From: Pseudoclavibacter sp. AY1F1
GTDB taxonomy: Bacteria > Actinomycetota > Actinomycetes > Actinomycetales > Microbacteriaceae
Direction of reading: 5' to 3'
DNA length: 64,000 nt
NCBI RefSeq assembly: GCF_002931075.1
Contig: NZ_PSTQ01000014.1
Span: 1 to 64,000, forward strand
Position 1 is the first letter of the stretch; each line of letters opens with the position of its first letter. The position numbers were made by a program, and so were the translations under genes. Below are positions 43,190-52,275 of this stretch, in pieces. The notes below the pieces were generated by a model. It was not told where the DNA came from. It worked only from the letters and a program-made list of their open reading frames with translations, and ran no database searches.

Positions 43190-43239
43190 GTTGTGGCCCC
43201 GTGTCGTTCGTGACGTCAGGGACAGCGTCTGTCCACAAC
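43190..43239. repeat. 50-nt inverted-repeat element, copy 2
   Basis: GTTGTGG (43190-43196) and CCACAAC (43233-43239), 50 nt in all, just after the LacI gene. The block GTGTCGTTC and the end TGTCCACAAC match copy 1 at 32567. It may serve as the operon terminator. Confidence 0.7.
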
Positions 43240-43274
43240 TTCGTCACGGGCGGCTGCTTCCGTCTCCGCTCCGG

Positions 43275-43337
43275 CTCTGCTCGTCTCCGCTTCGTCTCTG
43301 CTCATCTCCGCTTCGTCTCTGCTCGTCTCCGCTTCCG
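43275..43337. repeat. Tandem 21-bp repeat, three units
   Basis: Units 43275-43295, 43296-43316 and 43317-43337 each begin CTCTGCTC and continue with TCTCCGCTTC; they differ at one to three positions. Pyrimidine-rich on the plus strand. No gene is visible in the 686-nt gap 43113-43798, which is made almost wholly of repeats. Confidence 0.8.
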
Positions 43338-43371
43338 CCTCCGCCGTGCACCTGACTCATCCGCGGGGAGG

Positions 43372-43661
43372 ATTGTGGCTTGTTGCGCTTGGTGCGCCCC
43401 GCAGCCGCCTTAGGCCACAACCTTGTATTTGCGCCTCGGGCTTGCGCCTGGTGATTGGTGGATGCGGGGGTTGCGCAGATGGTCGCACAGGATTGTGGAT
43501 TGTTGCGCTTGGTGCGCCCCGCAGCCGCCTTAGGCCACAACCTTGTATTTGCGCCTCGGACTTGCGCTTGGTGCTTGGTGGATGCGGGAGTTGCGCAGAT
43601 GGTCGCACAGGGTTGTGGGTCGTTGCGCTTGGTGCGAGCGGGAACCGCTTCCAGCCACAAC
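43372..43661. repeat. Tandem 120-bp repeat carrying three 50-nt inverted-repeat elements
   Basis: The block recurs at exactly 120-bp steps: 50-nt elements at 43372-43421, 43492-43541 and 43612-43661, each running from ATTGTGG or GTTGTGG to CCACAAC, with near-identical 70-bp spacers. The first two elements are almost identical and the third has diverged inside. It was generated by duplication of an element plus its flank. 120 is a multiple of 3, which explains the long false frames here. Confidence 0.9.
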
Positions 43662-43664
43662 TCT

Positions 43665-43765
43665 GCGGCGGGAGGCGTGGGCGGGAGGCACGGGCCGGAG
43701 GCGCGGGCGGGAGGCGCAGGCCGGCTGCGTGGGCGGGAGGCGCGGGGCGGCGTGGCTGAGCCGCG
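43665..43765. repeat. G-rich degenerate repeat
   Basis: Repeated GGCGGGAGGC and GGCCGGAGGC units with a period of about 15 nt, strongly G-rich on the plus strand (G-quadruplex potential). It lies just downstream of the minus-strand CoA ligase and may help end its transcript. Confidence 0.55.
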
Positions 43766-43798
43766 CGGGCGGGTGCACCGCCCGTGCGGCGCCTCGCC

Positions 43799-45373
43799 TC
43801 AGCGGCCGCGGAGGTCTTTCCGCAGGATCTTGCCTGACGTCGACTTCGGGATGACGTCGATGAACGCGACGGCTCGCACTTTCTTGTGCGGCGCGACGTG
43901 GCTTGCGACGAACGCTTCGACGCCGGCCTCGTCGAGCGAGGCCCCTTCGCGGCGCACGACGAACGCCTTCGGGATTTCCTGCCCGTCCGCATCCAGCGCC
44001 CCGACCACGGCCGAGTCGGTGATGTCGGGATGCGTGAGCAGCAGGGCTTCGAGTTCAGCCGGCGCGACCTGGTAGCCCTTGTACTTGATGAGCTCCTTGA
44101 GGCGGTCGACGATGGTGAACTCCCCGAGTGGGCCGACGGTGGCGATGTCGCCGGTGTGCAGGAAGCCGTCGTCGTCGATGGCTTCGTGGGTCGCGTCGTC
44201 GCGCCCGAGGTAGCCGAGCATGATCTGTGGCCCACGCACCCAGATCTCGCCTGGCTCGCTCTGCCCGCCCTCGACGGCGTCGATCTCGGCGCCCGTCTCG
44301 GTCGAGACGAGCTTCACCTCTGTGTTGGCGATCGGCACGCCGACGGAGCCGAGCGGCATGCCGTTCTCTTCGAGCGGGAGCACGTGGGTGACGGGGCTCG
44401 CCTCGCTCATGCCGTAGCCCTGCCGCGTGCGGGTGCCGAGCCGGTCGGCGACGGCCTTCATGAGCGCCGAGTCGATGGGGGCCGCGCCCGAGAAGACGGT
44501 TCGCACGCTCGTCAGGTCGAAGTTGTCGATGAGCGGATGCTTCGCAAGCGCGACGGCGATGGGCGGCGCGATGAACAGGTACGTGCATCGATGCGCTTCG
44601 ATGATGCGGAGGAACTCGGCGAGGTCGAACTTCGGCATCGTGACGAGGCGAGCGCGTTTCTTGATGGCGATGTTGAGCAGCACGGTCATGCCGTAAATGT
44701 GGAAGAAGGGGAGGAGCGCCAGCACCACGTCGTCTTCCTCGACGTCGAGCACGGGGTAGGTCTGGACGACGTTCGCGACGAGGTTGGTGTGGCTGAGCTT
44801 GACGCCCTTGGGCTTGCCTGTCGTGCCGGAGGAGTAGGGGAGGACCGCGACGTGGGTCGCCGGCTCGAAGCTCACGTCCGGCGCCGGGAGGCCCGCACCG
44901 AGGAGCTCGCGGAGGTTGTGGTAGCCGTCGGCTCCGTCGAGGACGATGATCGCGTCCTGCTCGAGGCCGGCCGCGATCGCACCCTCGTGGGCCTGCGTGA
45001 GGAGCGGGCTCACCGTGAAGAGCAGCTTCGCGCCGGAGTCGCGGAGCTGGGTTTCGATCTCCTCGGCCGTGTAGAGACCGTTGATGGTTGTGGCGGTTGC
45101 GCCGGAGCGGAGGATGCCGTGGAACACGGACGCGAACGCGGGCACGTTCGGGCAGTGCAGCGCGACGACGTCGCCGACTCCGACGCCTCCGCCAGCCAGC
45201 GCTCCCGCGATGAGTTCGATGTGCTGCTTGAGCGCCCCGAAGGTCATCTCGGCTCCGCTTGTGCCGTCGACGATGACTGTGCGGGCCGCATCGGCTTCGC
45301 TCAGCTCGGCGAAGAGGAAATCGAAGACCGAGACGTTCGGGATGTGCTCGTCTGGGAAGGGGCTCTTGAACAC
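43799..45373 (-). CDS. Acyl-CoA ligase (4-coumarate-CoA ligase-like ANL enzyme)
   Basis: A 524-residue adenylate-forming enzyme. Motifs: YSSGTTGKPKGVKLSH, YGMSEASPVTH, EIWVRGPQIMLGYLG, FLHTGDIATV, DRLKELIKYKGYQVAPAELE and PKSTSGKILRKDL with the catalytic Lys. The order and spacing match plant-type 4-coumarate/aromatic acid CoA ligases and long-chain acyl-CoA synthetases. The open frame continues far upstream, but GTG 45373 has AAGGAG 7 nt ahead. It is downstream of RidA and the ribose-type importer on the same strand, and it could supply acyl-CoA to the hydratase and CaiB enzymes of the convergent operon. Confidence 0.9.
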   Translation of the reverse strand: MFKSPFPDEHIPNVSVFDFLFAELSEADAARTVIVDGTSGAEMTFGALKQHIELIAGALAGGGVGVGDVVALHCPNVPAFASVFHGILRSGATATTINGLYTAEEIETQLRDSGAKLLFTVSPLLTQAHEGAIAAGLEQDAIIVLDGADGYHNLRELLGAGLPAPDVSFEPATHVAVLPYSSGTTGKPKGVKLSHTNLVANVVQTYPVLDVEEDDVVLALLPFFHIYGMTVLLNIAIKKRARLVTMPKFDLAEFLRIIEAHRCTYLFIAPPIAVALAKHPLIDNFDLTSVRTVFSGAAPIDSALMKAVADRLGTRTRQGYGMSEASPVTHVLPLEENGMPLGSVGVPIANTEVKLVSTETGAEIDAVEGGQSEPGEIWVRGPQIMLGYLGRDDATHEAIDDDGFLHTGDIATVGPLGEFTIVDRLKELIKYKGYQVAPAELEALLLTHPDITDSAVVGALDADGQEIPKAFVVRREGASLDEAGVEAFVASHVAPHKKVRAVAFIDVIPKSTSGKILRKDLRGR

Positions 45374-45534
45374 GGCGATCTCCTTTGATCGAAATGCAGG
45401 CGGCGCGATTGTCGGGTTGTGCCCGGTCTGGCCTTGTCTGGCGGATGCACGTGTCGCATCCGCTGCCCATACTGCGCACCCCAGATGGGAACGACCCCAG
45501 CGACGGGTGCCGCGCCTCGGTGAAACGAGGCCGG

Positions 45535-45966
<432 letters not shown>

Positions 45967-46141
45967 GAAGTCCTCCTGATGGTGATGCGGGGCGTCTTCG
46001 GGGTCCTGCCAATTTAGGGGCGAACCCGGCCAGCACACGAATCTGGGGCGCGGAACTCTGCGGCACGTCAGGGAGATGCGAGACCGCGCTCGGCACTTCG
46101 CCCTCGAATTGGCGGGGTGGGCGCGCGACCGTCACGCAAGT

Positions 46142-46182
46142 GGCCCGCTGCCGCCCCGGTTGGGAGCGGCGGCGGGCCGTTT
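46142..46182. terminator. GC-rich hairpin after the ribose-type transporter operon
   Basis: GGCCCGCTGCCGC near 46142-46154 pairs with GCGGCGGCGGGCC ending about 46178, with one mismatch and a loop of about 12 nt. It lies directly downstream of the last permease gene on the minus strand, where a terminator is expected. No T-run is present. Confidence 0.55.
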
Positions 46183-46197
46183 CGAGGTGCGAGGCCG

Positions 46198-47259
46198 TTA
46201 CCCGCGCTTGCGCCCGTACAGCGAGATGACGACGAGGATGATGGCGCCGTAGATGAGCTGCTGCACGTTCGAGCCGAGGTTCAGCACAGTCACGAGCGTC
46301 GCGACCTGGCCGAGGACCAGTGCGCCGCCGACGGTGCCGACCACTGAGCCTCGCCCGCCGAAGATGGATGCACCGCCCACTACGACCGCGGCGACGGACG
46401 AGAGCAGGTAGCTGTCGCCCATGGTCGCGGAGGCTTGCTGGAAGTACCCGACGATGACCATGCCGGCGAAGGCTGCGAGCATGCCGGAGATGACGTAGCC
46501 GGTGATGCGGATGCGGTCGACGGGCAGGCCGGCGAGCCTCGCGGTCTCGGGGGCCGCGCCGACGAGGAACAGCGAGCGCCCCCATCCGGTGTAGCTGAGG
46601 ACCAGTTGCAGCATGATCATGAGGACGAGCCCGAGCGGCAGCACGGCGGCCATGGTGAGTCCGAAGACGCTGATCTGCGCTGATGTGATGGCGGTGATGA
46701 AGTCGGGGATCTGCGTGAGCTCGGAGAAGTTGAACTGCAGCAGGATCACGCCGAACAGCAGCCCGTTCATGGCGATCGTCGTGACGATGGGGGTGAGTCC
46801 GAGCTTCGCGATGACGAGCCCGTTGAGGAGGCCGATGACGGCGCCGGCGAGGAGCGCGCCGACGAACGCGCCGAAGGGGCCGAGGGGCCCGACCATCGCG
46901 AGGAACGACAGCGCCGAGAACGCGATCGTGTTGGGTACGGACAGGTCGATGCCCGCCTGGATGACGGCGAACGTCTGCCCGAAGGAGGCGATCGAGAGGA
47001 TGATCGCGAACGTCGCGGTGCCGATGAGCGATTCGATGGTGATGAGGTTCGGTCGGATGATGCCGCCGATGAGGAACAGCACGAGGAACGCGAGGAGCGG
47101 CCACACGCTGCGTGGCACGCGTGCGAGCAGCGACTTCGCGGGCGTGTATTCGACCTCGTGCTCACCGCCGCCAGGGGAGCCCGGGCCGGTGCCGGAACTT
47201 CCTGCCCCGGATGCACCGGCTCCGGCGCCGCCGATTGCGGCCGGAACTGTTGTGGTCAT
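46198..47259 (-). CDS. Ribose/xylose-type ABC transporter permease (RbsC family) 2
   Basis: A 353-residue permease of the branched RbsC/XylH family. After a 35-residue Gly/Ser-rich tail there are about ten hydrophobic segments, with TFAVIQAGIDLSVPNTIAFS, GAAPETARLAGLPVDRIRIT and GGRGSVVGTVGGALVLGQVA as family blocks. ATG 47259 overlaps the upstream permease stop as ATGA, so the two are translated together and probably form a heterodimer. Confidence 0.93.
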   Translation of the reverse strand: MTTTVPAAIGGAGAGASGAGSSGTGPGSPGGGEHEVEYTPAKSLLARVPRSVWPLLAFLVLFLIGGIIRPNLITIESLIGTATFAIILSIASFGQTFAVIQAGIDLSVPNTIAFSALSFLAMVGPLGPFGAFVGALLAGAVIGLLNGLVIAKLGLTPIVTTIAMNGLLFGVILLQFNFSELTQIPDFITAITSAQISVFGLTMAAVLPLGLVLMIMLQLVLSYTGWGRSLFLVGAAPETARLAGLPVDRIRITGYVISGMLAAFAGMVIVGYFQQASATMGDSYLLSSVAAVVVGGASIFGGRGSVVGTVGGALVLGQVATLVTVLNLGSNVQQLIYGAIILVVISLYGRKRG

Positions 47260-48275
47260 GACCGTGCTCCCTTCCGAGCGAACGACACCTTGCGCCACAC
47301 GACGGGGATGCCCACGACGGAGACGATGATGAGCGCCGAGATGACGTACTGCCAGTACGAGTTGATGCCTGCGAAGAAGAGCAGGTTGCCGATGAGGCCG
47401 AGGGTGATGCCGGCGAGGATCGTGCCGATGATGCTGCCTCGGCCGCCGGTGAAGCTGGCGCCGGCGAGGGCGACGGCCGCGATGGAGGACAGCAGGTAGG
47501 GGTCGCCGCTGCGCGGGTCGCCGGTCATGGTGGAGCCGGCGAGCATGATGGCGCCGGTCGCGGTCAGGACGCCGGCGATGCCGAACGCGGCGAGCTTCGT
47601 GAGGCGGGCGTTGAGGCCTGCCGCGCGGATGCTGTCCATGTTGGAGCCGACGCCGTAGATGTGCCTGCCGAGGGCGGTGCGCTGCAGGATGAACCAGAGC
47701 AGCACGGCGATGAGGGTGAGCCAGACGAGGGCGACGGGCACGAACGGGATGGCTTCGCCGCTCGTCGCGAGGTGGAATTCGGTGGTGATGTCGCCACCTG
47801 GTCGGTCCATGACTTCGCGGGCGAGGGAGCCGAAGATGAATGCGCTCGCCAGGGTGACGGCGATCGCGGGTAGTCCGCCGTAGGAGACGAGGAAGCCGTT
47901 GAAGAGGCCGCACGCGAGTCCGGTTGCGAGCCCCATGAGCACCGCGATCGGTACGGGTACAAGCTCGGTCTGCGCCGCGAAGACCACGTTGGAGAGGCTC
48001 ATGATGGCGCCGATGGAGATGTCGATGCCGCCGACGAGCACGATGAGCAGCTGCCCGAGGGCGACGAACGCGAGCGGCACGACGAGGTTCGCCGCCGTCT
48101 GCAGCTGGAACCGCGTGAGCAACTCCGGGTTGATGATGATGTAGACGATCAGGAACACGACAAACGCCGCCGCGGGCGCGAACGCGCCTTCGCGTCGCAG
48201 CCTCACGAGTCCCTGCCGCTTCGCGACGGCCCGGGTGACGGGGGCCGCTGGGGGAGGGGTGACGGTGGCGGTCAT
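47256..48275 (-). CDS. Ribose/xylose-type ABC transporter permease (RbsC family) 1
   Basis: A 339-residue permease. LVVPLAFVALGQLLIVLVGG, IDISIGAIMSLSNVVFA, GVGSNMDSIRAAGLNARLTK and GASFTGGRGSIIGTILAG identify the RbsC/AraH group. A short basic cytosolic N-terminus precedes the first helix. It overlaps the ATPase gene upstream and the second permease gene downstream by 4 nt each. Two distinct permeases rather than a homodimer suggest a furanose/pyranose or autoinducer-2-like system. Confidence 0.93.
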   Translation of the reverse strand: MTATVTPPPAAPVTRAVAKRQGLVRLRREGAFAPAAAFVVFLIVYIIINPELLTRFQLQTAANLVVPLAFVALGQLLIVLVGGIDISIGAIMSLSNVVFAAQTELVPVPIAVLMGLATGLACGLFNGFLVSYGGLPAIAVTLASAFIFGSLAREVMDRPGGDITTEFHLATSGEAIPFVPVALVWLTLIAVLLWFILQRTALGRHIYGVGSNMDSIRAAGLNARLTKLAAFGIAGVLTATGAIMLAGSTMTGDPRSGDPYLLSSIAAVALAGASFTGGRGSIIGTILAGITLGLIGNLLFFAGINSYWQYVISALIIVSVVGIPVVWRKVSFARKGARS

Positions 48276-49918
48276 CTGCTGCTCCTCGCAGTCTTGTGGT
48301 GAGCGGCTTCTTCGAGCTCGGCTGCTGAGACGGTCTGGATGCTGCCCGTCACGCCGACTGCGGCGCCGACGATCGCATCAGCCGTCAGTCGTTCGCCGGC
48401 GAGCTCGTCGGTGACCTGCCCGTTGTAGAGCACAAGCACGCGGTGGCAGACGTGCACGAGCTCCTCGACTTCGGTCGAAAACCAGAGCACGCCGACGCCC
48501 TGTTTCGCGAGGTCGACGATCGCGCCGTACAGCTCCTGTTTCGCGCGCACGTCGATGCCGCGTGTGGGGTCGTGGAGCAGGATGACGGACCGCGAGCGGT
48601 TCATCCACCTGCCGAACACGAGTTTCTGCTGGTTGCCGCCCGACAGTGAGCCGGCCGCTTCGAGCGGGCCACGCGTGCGCACGGAGAGTGCGGCCAGGAC
48701 CCCGTCGAGCCAGCCGCGCTCGCGGGACAGGCGTGGCTTCCCGCCGAGCTGCCAGGCTTTGAACCAGGGCGCGAGGAGATTCTCGCCGACGCCGAGCTCG
48801 AGCGCGAGTCCTTCTTTCTTGCGGTCTTCTGGCACGTAGCCGAGGCCACGCCGCACGCCGCGCACGGGGGTGAGGCGGGTGACGGGCTGGCCGTTGATGG
48901 TCCACGAGTCGGCCGTGGCGGCGGATGCACCGAACAGTGCCCGGAGCAGCTCGGCTTGGCCGTGCCCCGCGAGTCCGCCGATGCCGACGATCTCGCCGGC
49001 GCCGATCGTGAGGGAAATGCCGTGCACGCCCTCGGCGCGCAACCCCTCGACCTCGAGGACGTCGCTGTCGTCGGTGCGCGCGGGAGGGTCTGGGAAGAAC
49101 CGTTCGGCTTTGCGGCCGGCCATGAGGGAGATGAGCTCGTCGTCGGTCCACGAGCCCCGCGAGAACTCGCCGGCGAGCCCGCCGTCGCGCAGCACGATGC
49201 CGCGGTCGGCGATCTCGGCGATCTCACCGAGGCGGTGCGAGACGTAGATGACACTGCCGCCGCGCGCGGTGAGCTCGCGGATGCGCGAGAACAGCCACTC
49301 GACACCGGGTGGTGTGAGCGCTGACGAGGCTTCGTCGAGGATGAGCAGCTTCGGCTCGCCCGCGAAGGCGCGCGCGATCTCGACGAGCTGCCGGTTGGCG
49401 AGCGACAGGTCGGAGACGAGCGCTCGCGGGTCGATCTGGGGGAGGTCGAGCGACTCGAGCAGCGTGGTGGCCGCGGTGATGGCCTTCTTCTGGGAGAAGC
49501 CGCGCAGCGGCGCCCCGTCGGGGAGGCTGAGGTTCTCGGCGACGGTCCACTCCGGCACCAGCGCGAGCTCCTGGAACGCGCAGCGCACGCCCGAGCGGCG
49601 CGACAGCCGCACGCTTCCGGATGCGAGTGGCGCATCCTCGACTGTGATCGTGCCGGAGGTCGGCGTGACCGCACCCGCCAGCATCTTCGCGACGGTGCTC
49701 TTGCCGGCGCCGTTCTCACCAACGAGGGCGAGTACCTCGCCGGGGTGGCAGACGAAGCTCACCCCCTGCACGGCCTTGACGGGGCCGTAGCTCTTGACCA
49801 GGTCGGTCGCGACGAGGAGCGCCTCGCCCGACCGTGTCTGCTGGGGGGATGCACCCCCGGGCGCCGCGGCGGGCAGGGTCGGCCCTGGGGCTACGGCGCC
49901 CACTTCACTTGCATTCAT
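48272..49918 (-). CDS. Ribose-type ABC transporter ATP-binding protein (RbsA family, two ATPase domains)
   Basis: A 548-residue tandem ATPase. Domain 1 has Walker A GENGAGKST, signature LSLANRQLVEIARA and Walker B LLILDEASSAL. Domain 2 has signature LSGGNQQKLVFGRWM and a HDPTRGIDVRAKQELY block, and, as usual in RbsA proteins, a degenerate Walker A. It starts at ATG 49918. It lies 96 nt downstream of the binding-protein gene, with a strong hairpin in between. It energises the two permeases that follow. Confidence 0.94.
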   Translation of the reverse strand: MNASEVGAVAPGPTLPAAAPGGASPQQTRSGEALLVATDLVKSYGPVKAVQGVSFVCHPGEVLALVGENGAGKSTVAKMLAGAVTPTSGTITVEDAPLASGSVRLSRRSGVRCAFQELALVPEWTVAENLSLPDGAPLRGFSQKKAITAATTLLESLDLPQIDPRALVSDLSLANRQLVEIARAFAGEPKLLILDEASSALTPPGVEWLFSRIRELTARGGSVIYVSHRLGEIAEIADRGIVLRDGGLAGEFSRGSWTDDELISLMAGRKAERFFPDPPARTDDSDVLEVEGLRAEGVHGISLTIGAGEIVGIGGLAGHGQAELLRALFGASAATADSWTINGQPVTRLTPVRGVRRGLGYVPEDRKKEGLALELGVGENLLAPWFKAWQLGGKPRLSRERGWLDGVLAALSVRTRGPLEAAGSLSGGNQQKLVFGRWMNRSRSVILLHDPTRGIDVRAKQELYGAIVDLAKQGVGVLWFSTEVEELVHVCHRVLVLYNGQVTDELAGERLTADAIVGAAVGVTGSIQTVSAAELEEAAHHKTARSSR

Positions 49919-49958
49919 GACTCGATGTGTCCTCGCTGATCGGTTCGAGTTGGGGCTG

Positions 49959-49987
49959 GCGGCGGCCCTCGTCTGGAGGGCCGCCGC
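49959..49987 (-). terminator. Hairpin between binding-protein and ATPase genes (attenuator)
   Basis: GCGGCGGCCCT (49959-49969) pairs perfectly with AGGGCCGCCGC (49977-49987), 11 bp with a 7-nt loop. It sits between the SBP and ATPase genes. Such hairpins often stop part of the transcript or protect the 5' segment, so that more binding protein than membrane subunits is made. Confidence 0.7.
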
Positions 49988-50014
49988 GGTCGCTGCCGCT
50001 GGCGTCGGGCTCGC

Positions 50015-51097
50015 TTAGGAGCCGGAGTAGTACTCCATGACGTCCTCGAGCTTCAGGTCGAGGCCGGGGAAGTCGTAGCCGAGCTGGAAGTTCGCGGGGC
50101 GATCTTCGAGGCAGTAGTCGGCAGCGTTCTCCGTCGTGATCTCGAGCGGCGGGAAGAGCTGCTCGCGCTCGATGTCCTCACCCTCGAGGAGCTTCACGGC
50201 CTGCTCGAGGCCCTTGGCGTAGATCGACGGCTGGCCGAAGATCATGTTGCCCGTGTAGCCCTCTGGCCCGTACTCGACGAGCGCGCACGCCTCACCGTTG
50301 TAGCCGGAGCCTCCGACGGTCGGGACGAACGGGATGCCGGCCGCCTTGTAGGCCTCCGCGACGCCCTGGCCGCCGGTGAGGAACGAGTAGACGCCGCCGA
50401 TGTCGGGGTTGGAGCGGAGGATGTTCGCCATCGATTCCTGCGCGGTCGCCTCGTTCCAGCCGTTGGTGTCCTGGGCGACGACGGATGCGCCGCCCGCTTC
50501 GAGCGCGTCGATGACGCCTGGCATGGAGCCCTCGTTGAGGGGCACGCCGGCGAGGCCTTCGAGCACCGCGACGTCTTTGTTCGTGGTGAGGTTCTCGAGC
50601 AGCCACTCGGCGCCGATCGTGCCGGCGCTCGCCCAGTCGGTCGAGACCGTGTAGACGTCGTCGCTTTCGTACGGACCGCCGTTGGCGATGACGGGGATGC
50701 CCTGGGCGGTTGCCTGCGCGATGGCCGGGTCGGCACCGCTCGAGGAGGCGGGGTCGAAGAGGATGAGGTCGACGCCGTCCGCGATGAGGTTCTGCATGGC
50801 GGCGTTCTGCTGGGCTGCGTCGTTGTCGTCGGTGCGTACGATCTTGAGTTCGACCTTGTCGACGTACTCTGGCGAGTTGGCGAGGGCCTGCAGGGAGGCG
50901 AGGCCCATCTCGCGCCAGGCTTGGCCGCCGAGGGGCTGTTGGAAGCCGATGACGAACTTGCCGTCCTCGCTTCCCGCGGAACCGCCGCCGCCTTCTGCGG
51001 GTGCGCTGGTGCATCCGGCGAGGAGGACCACGGCCGAGGCCGCGGCGACGAGAGCTGAACTCATCTTGAGGCGCGATTTGGGTCGACGAGAGTGCAT
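50015..51097 (-). CDS. Sugar ABC transporter substrate-binding lipoprotein (RbsB/type 1 PBP)
   Basis: A 360-residue lipoprotein with signal SALVAAASAVVLLAGC (lipidated Cys29), a Gly/Ser linker and a type 1 periplasmic-binding fold (FVIGFQQPLGGQAWREMGLA, DLILFDPASSSGADPAIAQA, NPDIGGVYSFLTGGQGVAEA). First gene of the minus-strand importer operon. A double LacI-type box 114 nt upstream (51211-51236) ties it to the LacI gene at 42084. The ligand is probably a monosaccharide or short glycoside. GGAG precedes the ATG. Confidence 0.93.
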   Translation of the reverse strand: MHSRRPKSRLKMSSALVAAASAVVLLAGCTSAPAEGGGGSAGSEDGKFVIGFQQPLGGQAWREMGLASLQALANSPEYVDKVELKIVRTDDNDAAQQNAAMQNLIADGVDLILFDPASSSGADPAIAQATAQGIPVIANGGPYESDDVYTVSTDWASAGTIGAEWLLENLTTNKDVAVLEGLAGVPLNEGSMPGVIDALEAGGASVVAQDTNGWNEATAQESMANILRSNPDIGGVYSFLTGGQGVAEAYKAAGIPFVPTVGGSGYNGEACALVEYGPEGYTGNMIFGQPSIYAKGLEQAVKLLEGEDIEREQLFPPLEITTENAADYCLEDRPANFQLGYDFPGLDLKLEDVMEYYSGS

Positions 51098-51210
51098 GAT
51101 TTCTCCTTTGAAATCTGGCGGATGCTGCTGGCGAGTGGAGGTGGGAGGTTGGCCCGCTGAGGGAGGTCAGGGGCTCATCGCCGGCTTGCTTCGTGACACT
51201 AGCCCAAAAA

Positions 51211-51236
51211 TGGCAGCGCTACCAGTAGCGCTGCCA
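51211..51236 (-). promoter_or_regulatory. Double LacI-type operator of the ribose-type importer
   Basis: TGGCAGCGCTAC (51211-51222), CA, GTAGCGCTGCCA (51225-51236): a 26-bp palindrome apart from the central CA, with AGCGCT cores at 51215-51220 and 51227-51232. Read on the minus strand it follows a CATGCT -10-like hexamer by 5 bp. It is the most symmetrical of the four sites. Confidence 0.8.
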
Positions 51237-51291
51237 AATCGAGCATGGACAGTTACCCGTACCCGCCGCGGAGTGCTGGGTAGGGTGATCC

Positions 51292-52113
51292 ATGACGAGG
51301 GGATGCGACGTGGGATCACTTGCTGAAATTTCAGAGGCCGTCGGGGCGAAGATGCGAGGCCGGCTCGAGGATGCGCTTGCTCGCCGTGCTGAGCTTCACG
51401 GCGGCGGCGACGGCGAAGGCGACGGGGGCGGCGACGGCGAAGCGCGTGCTGGGGCGGACGCGACTGCCGAGTCGAGCGGGCCAGCGGGCACGGCCGCATC
51501 AGCTGCATCCGCCGCAGAACTACCCGCCGCCGCGACCGACCGCGATGGCGCGGGTCGTGCCTGGGTCGCGCAGCCCATGCACTCTGACGCGGCGATCCGC
51601 GCGCAGACCGGGCGGGGATGGGACGACTGGATCGACGCGATCGACGCCGGTGTGGGGCGTGACGCCGCACATCCGCGGATCGTCGAGTGGGTCATGGCGA
51701 ACTCGGAGCAGAACGGATGGTGGAGTCAGGGCATCGCCGTCAGCTTCGAGCGCATGACGGGACGGCGTCTCGCCGGTCAGATGCCCGACGGCACGTTCAC
51801 GGCGAACCGCTCGCGCACGCTCACGGTCGACCGGGAGGTGCTGCGCGAGCTGGTCGCCGACAACGAGACTCGAGATGCGCTGCTCGGCTTCGAAACGGAG
51901 TTCCGGTCGAAGGTCGCGTCCAAGACCTACAAGGTGCTGATCGCGCGCGGCGACGAGCCGATGGGCGGGCTGCTCTTCACCTTCGATGCTGCCAGCAACG
52001 GGCGGACGAAGCTCGCGATCTCGCACGAGAAGCTGCAGGTGTTTGACGAGATCGAGCTGTGGAAGGCGTACTGGGGCGACTGGCTCGACGCGCTGGAGGC
52101 GTCCTTGGTTTGA
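51292..52113 (+). CDS. DUF4287/WWNR-like domain protein
   Basis: About 273 residues. The first 95 are Ala/Gly/Asp-rich with GDGEGDGGGDGE and are not conserved-looking. From about residue 97 the protein reads MHSDAAIRAQTGRGWDDWI, a DUF4287-like block with HPRIVEWVMANSEQNGWWSQ and GIAVSFERMTGRR, then a C-terminal part (TLTVDREVLRELVADNET, LGFETEFRSKV, WKAYWGDWLDALEASL) resembling AHSA1/SRPBCC-like folds. The start is uncertain: ATG 51292 gives the whole frame, ATG 51577 only the conserved part. It is divergent from the importer operon. Function unknown. Confidence 0.6.
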   Translation: MTRGCDVGSLAEISEAVGAKMRGRLEDALARRAELHGGGDGEGDGGGDGEARAGADATAESSGPAGTAASAASAAELPAAATDRDGAGRAWVAQPMHSDAAIRAQTGRGWDDWIDAIDAGVGRDAAHPRIVEWVMANSEQNGWWSQGIAVSFERMTGRRLAGQMPDGTFTANRSRTLTVDREVLRELVADNETRDALLGFETEFRSKVASKTYKVLIARGDEPMGGLLFTFDAASNGRTKLAISHEKLQVFDEIELWKAYWGDWLDALEASLV

Positions 52114-52275
52114 CGCCGCCGTCCTAGGAACCGCCCCGCACGCGCGCCATCCGAACGCAAACATGCGGCAGACGCATCTTAGTGACGCCGGGAAGGTGCA
52201 TTCGCCGTGCGGATGCACGCGCTCAGCTGGCGCGGGCGGCGCGCGCCAGCTGAGAACACCCGCGCCGCCCGCAGC

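Noticed and set aside
43372-43661. CRISPR-like array
   Set aside because: The period is 120 bp, the spacers are nearly identical, there are only three copies and no cas genes; it is a tandem duplication.
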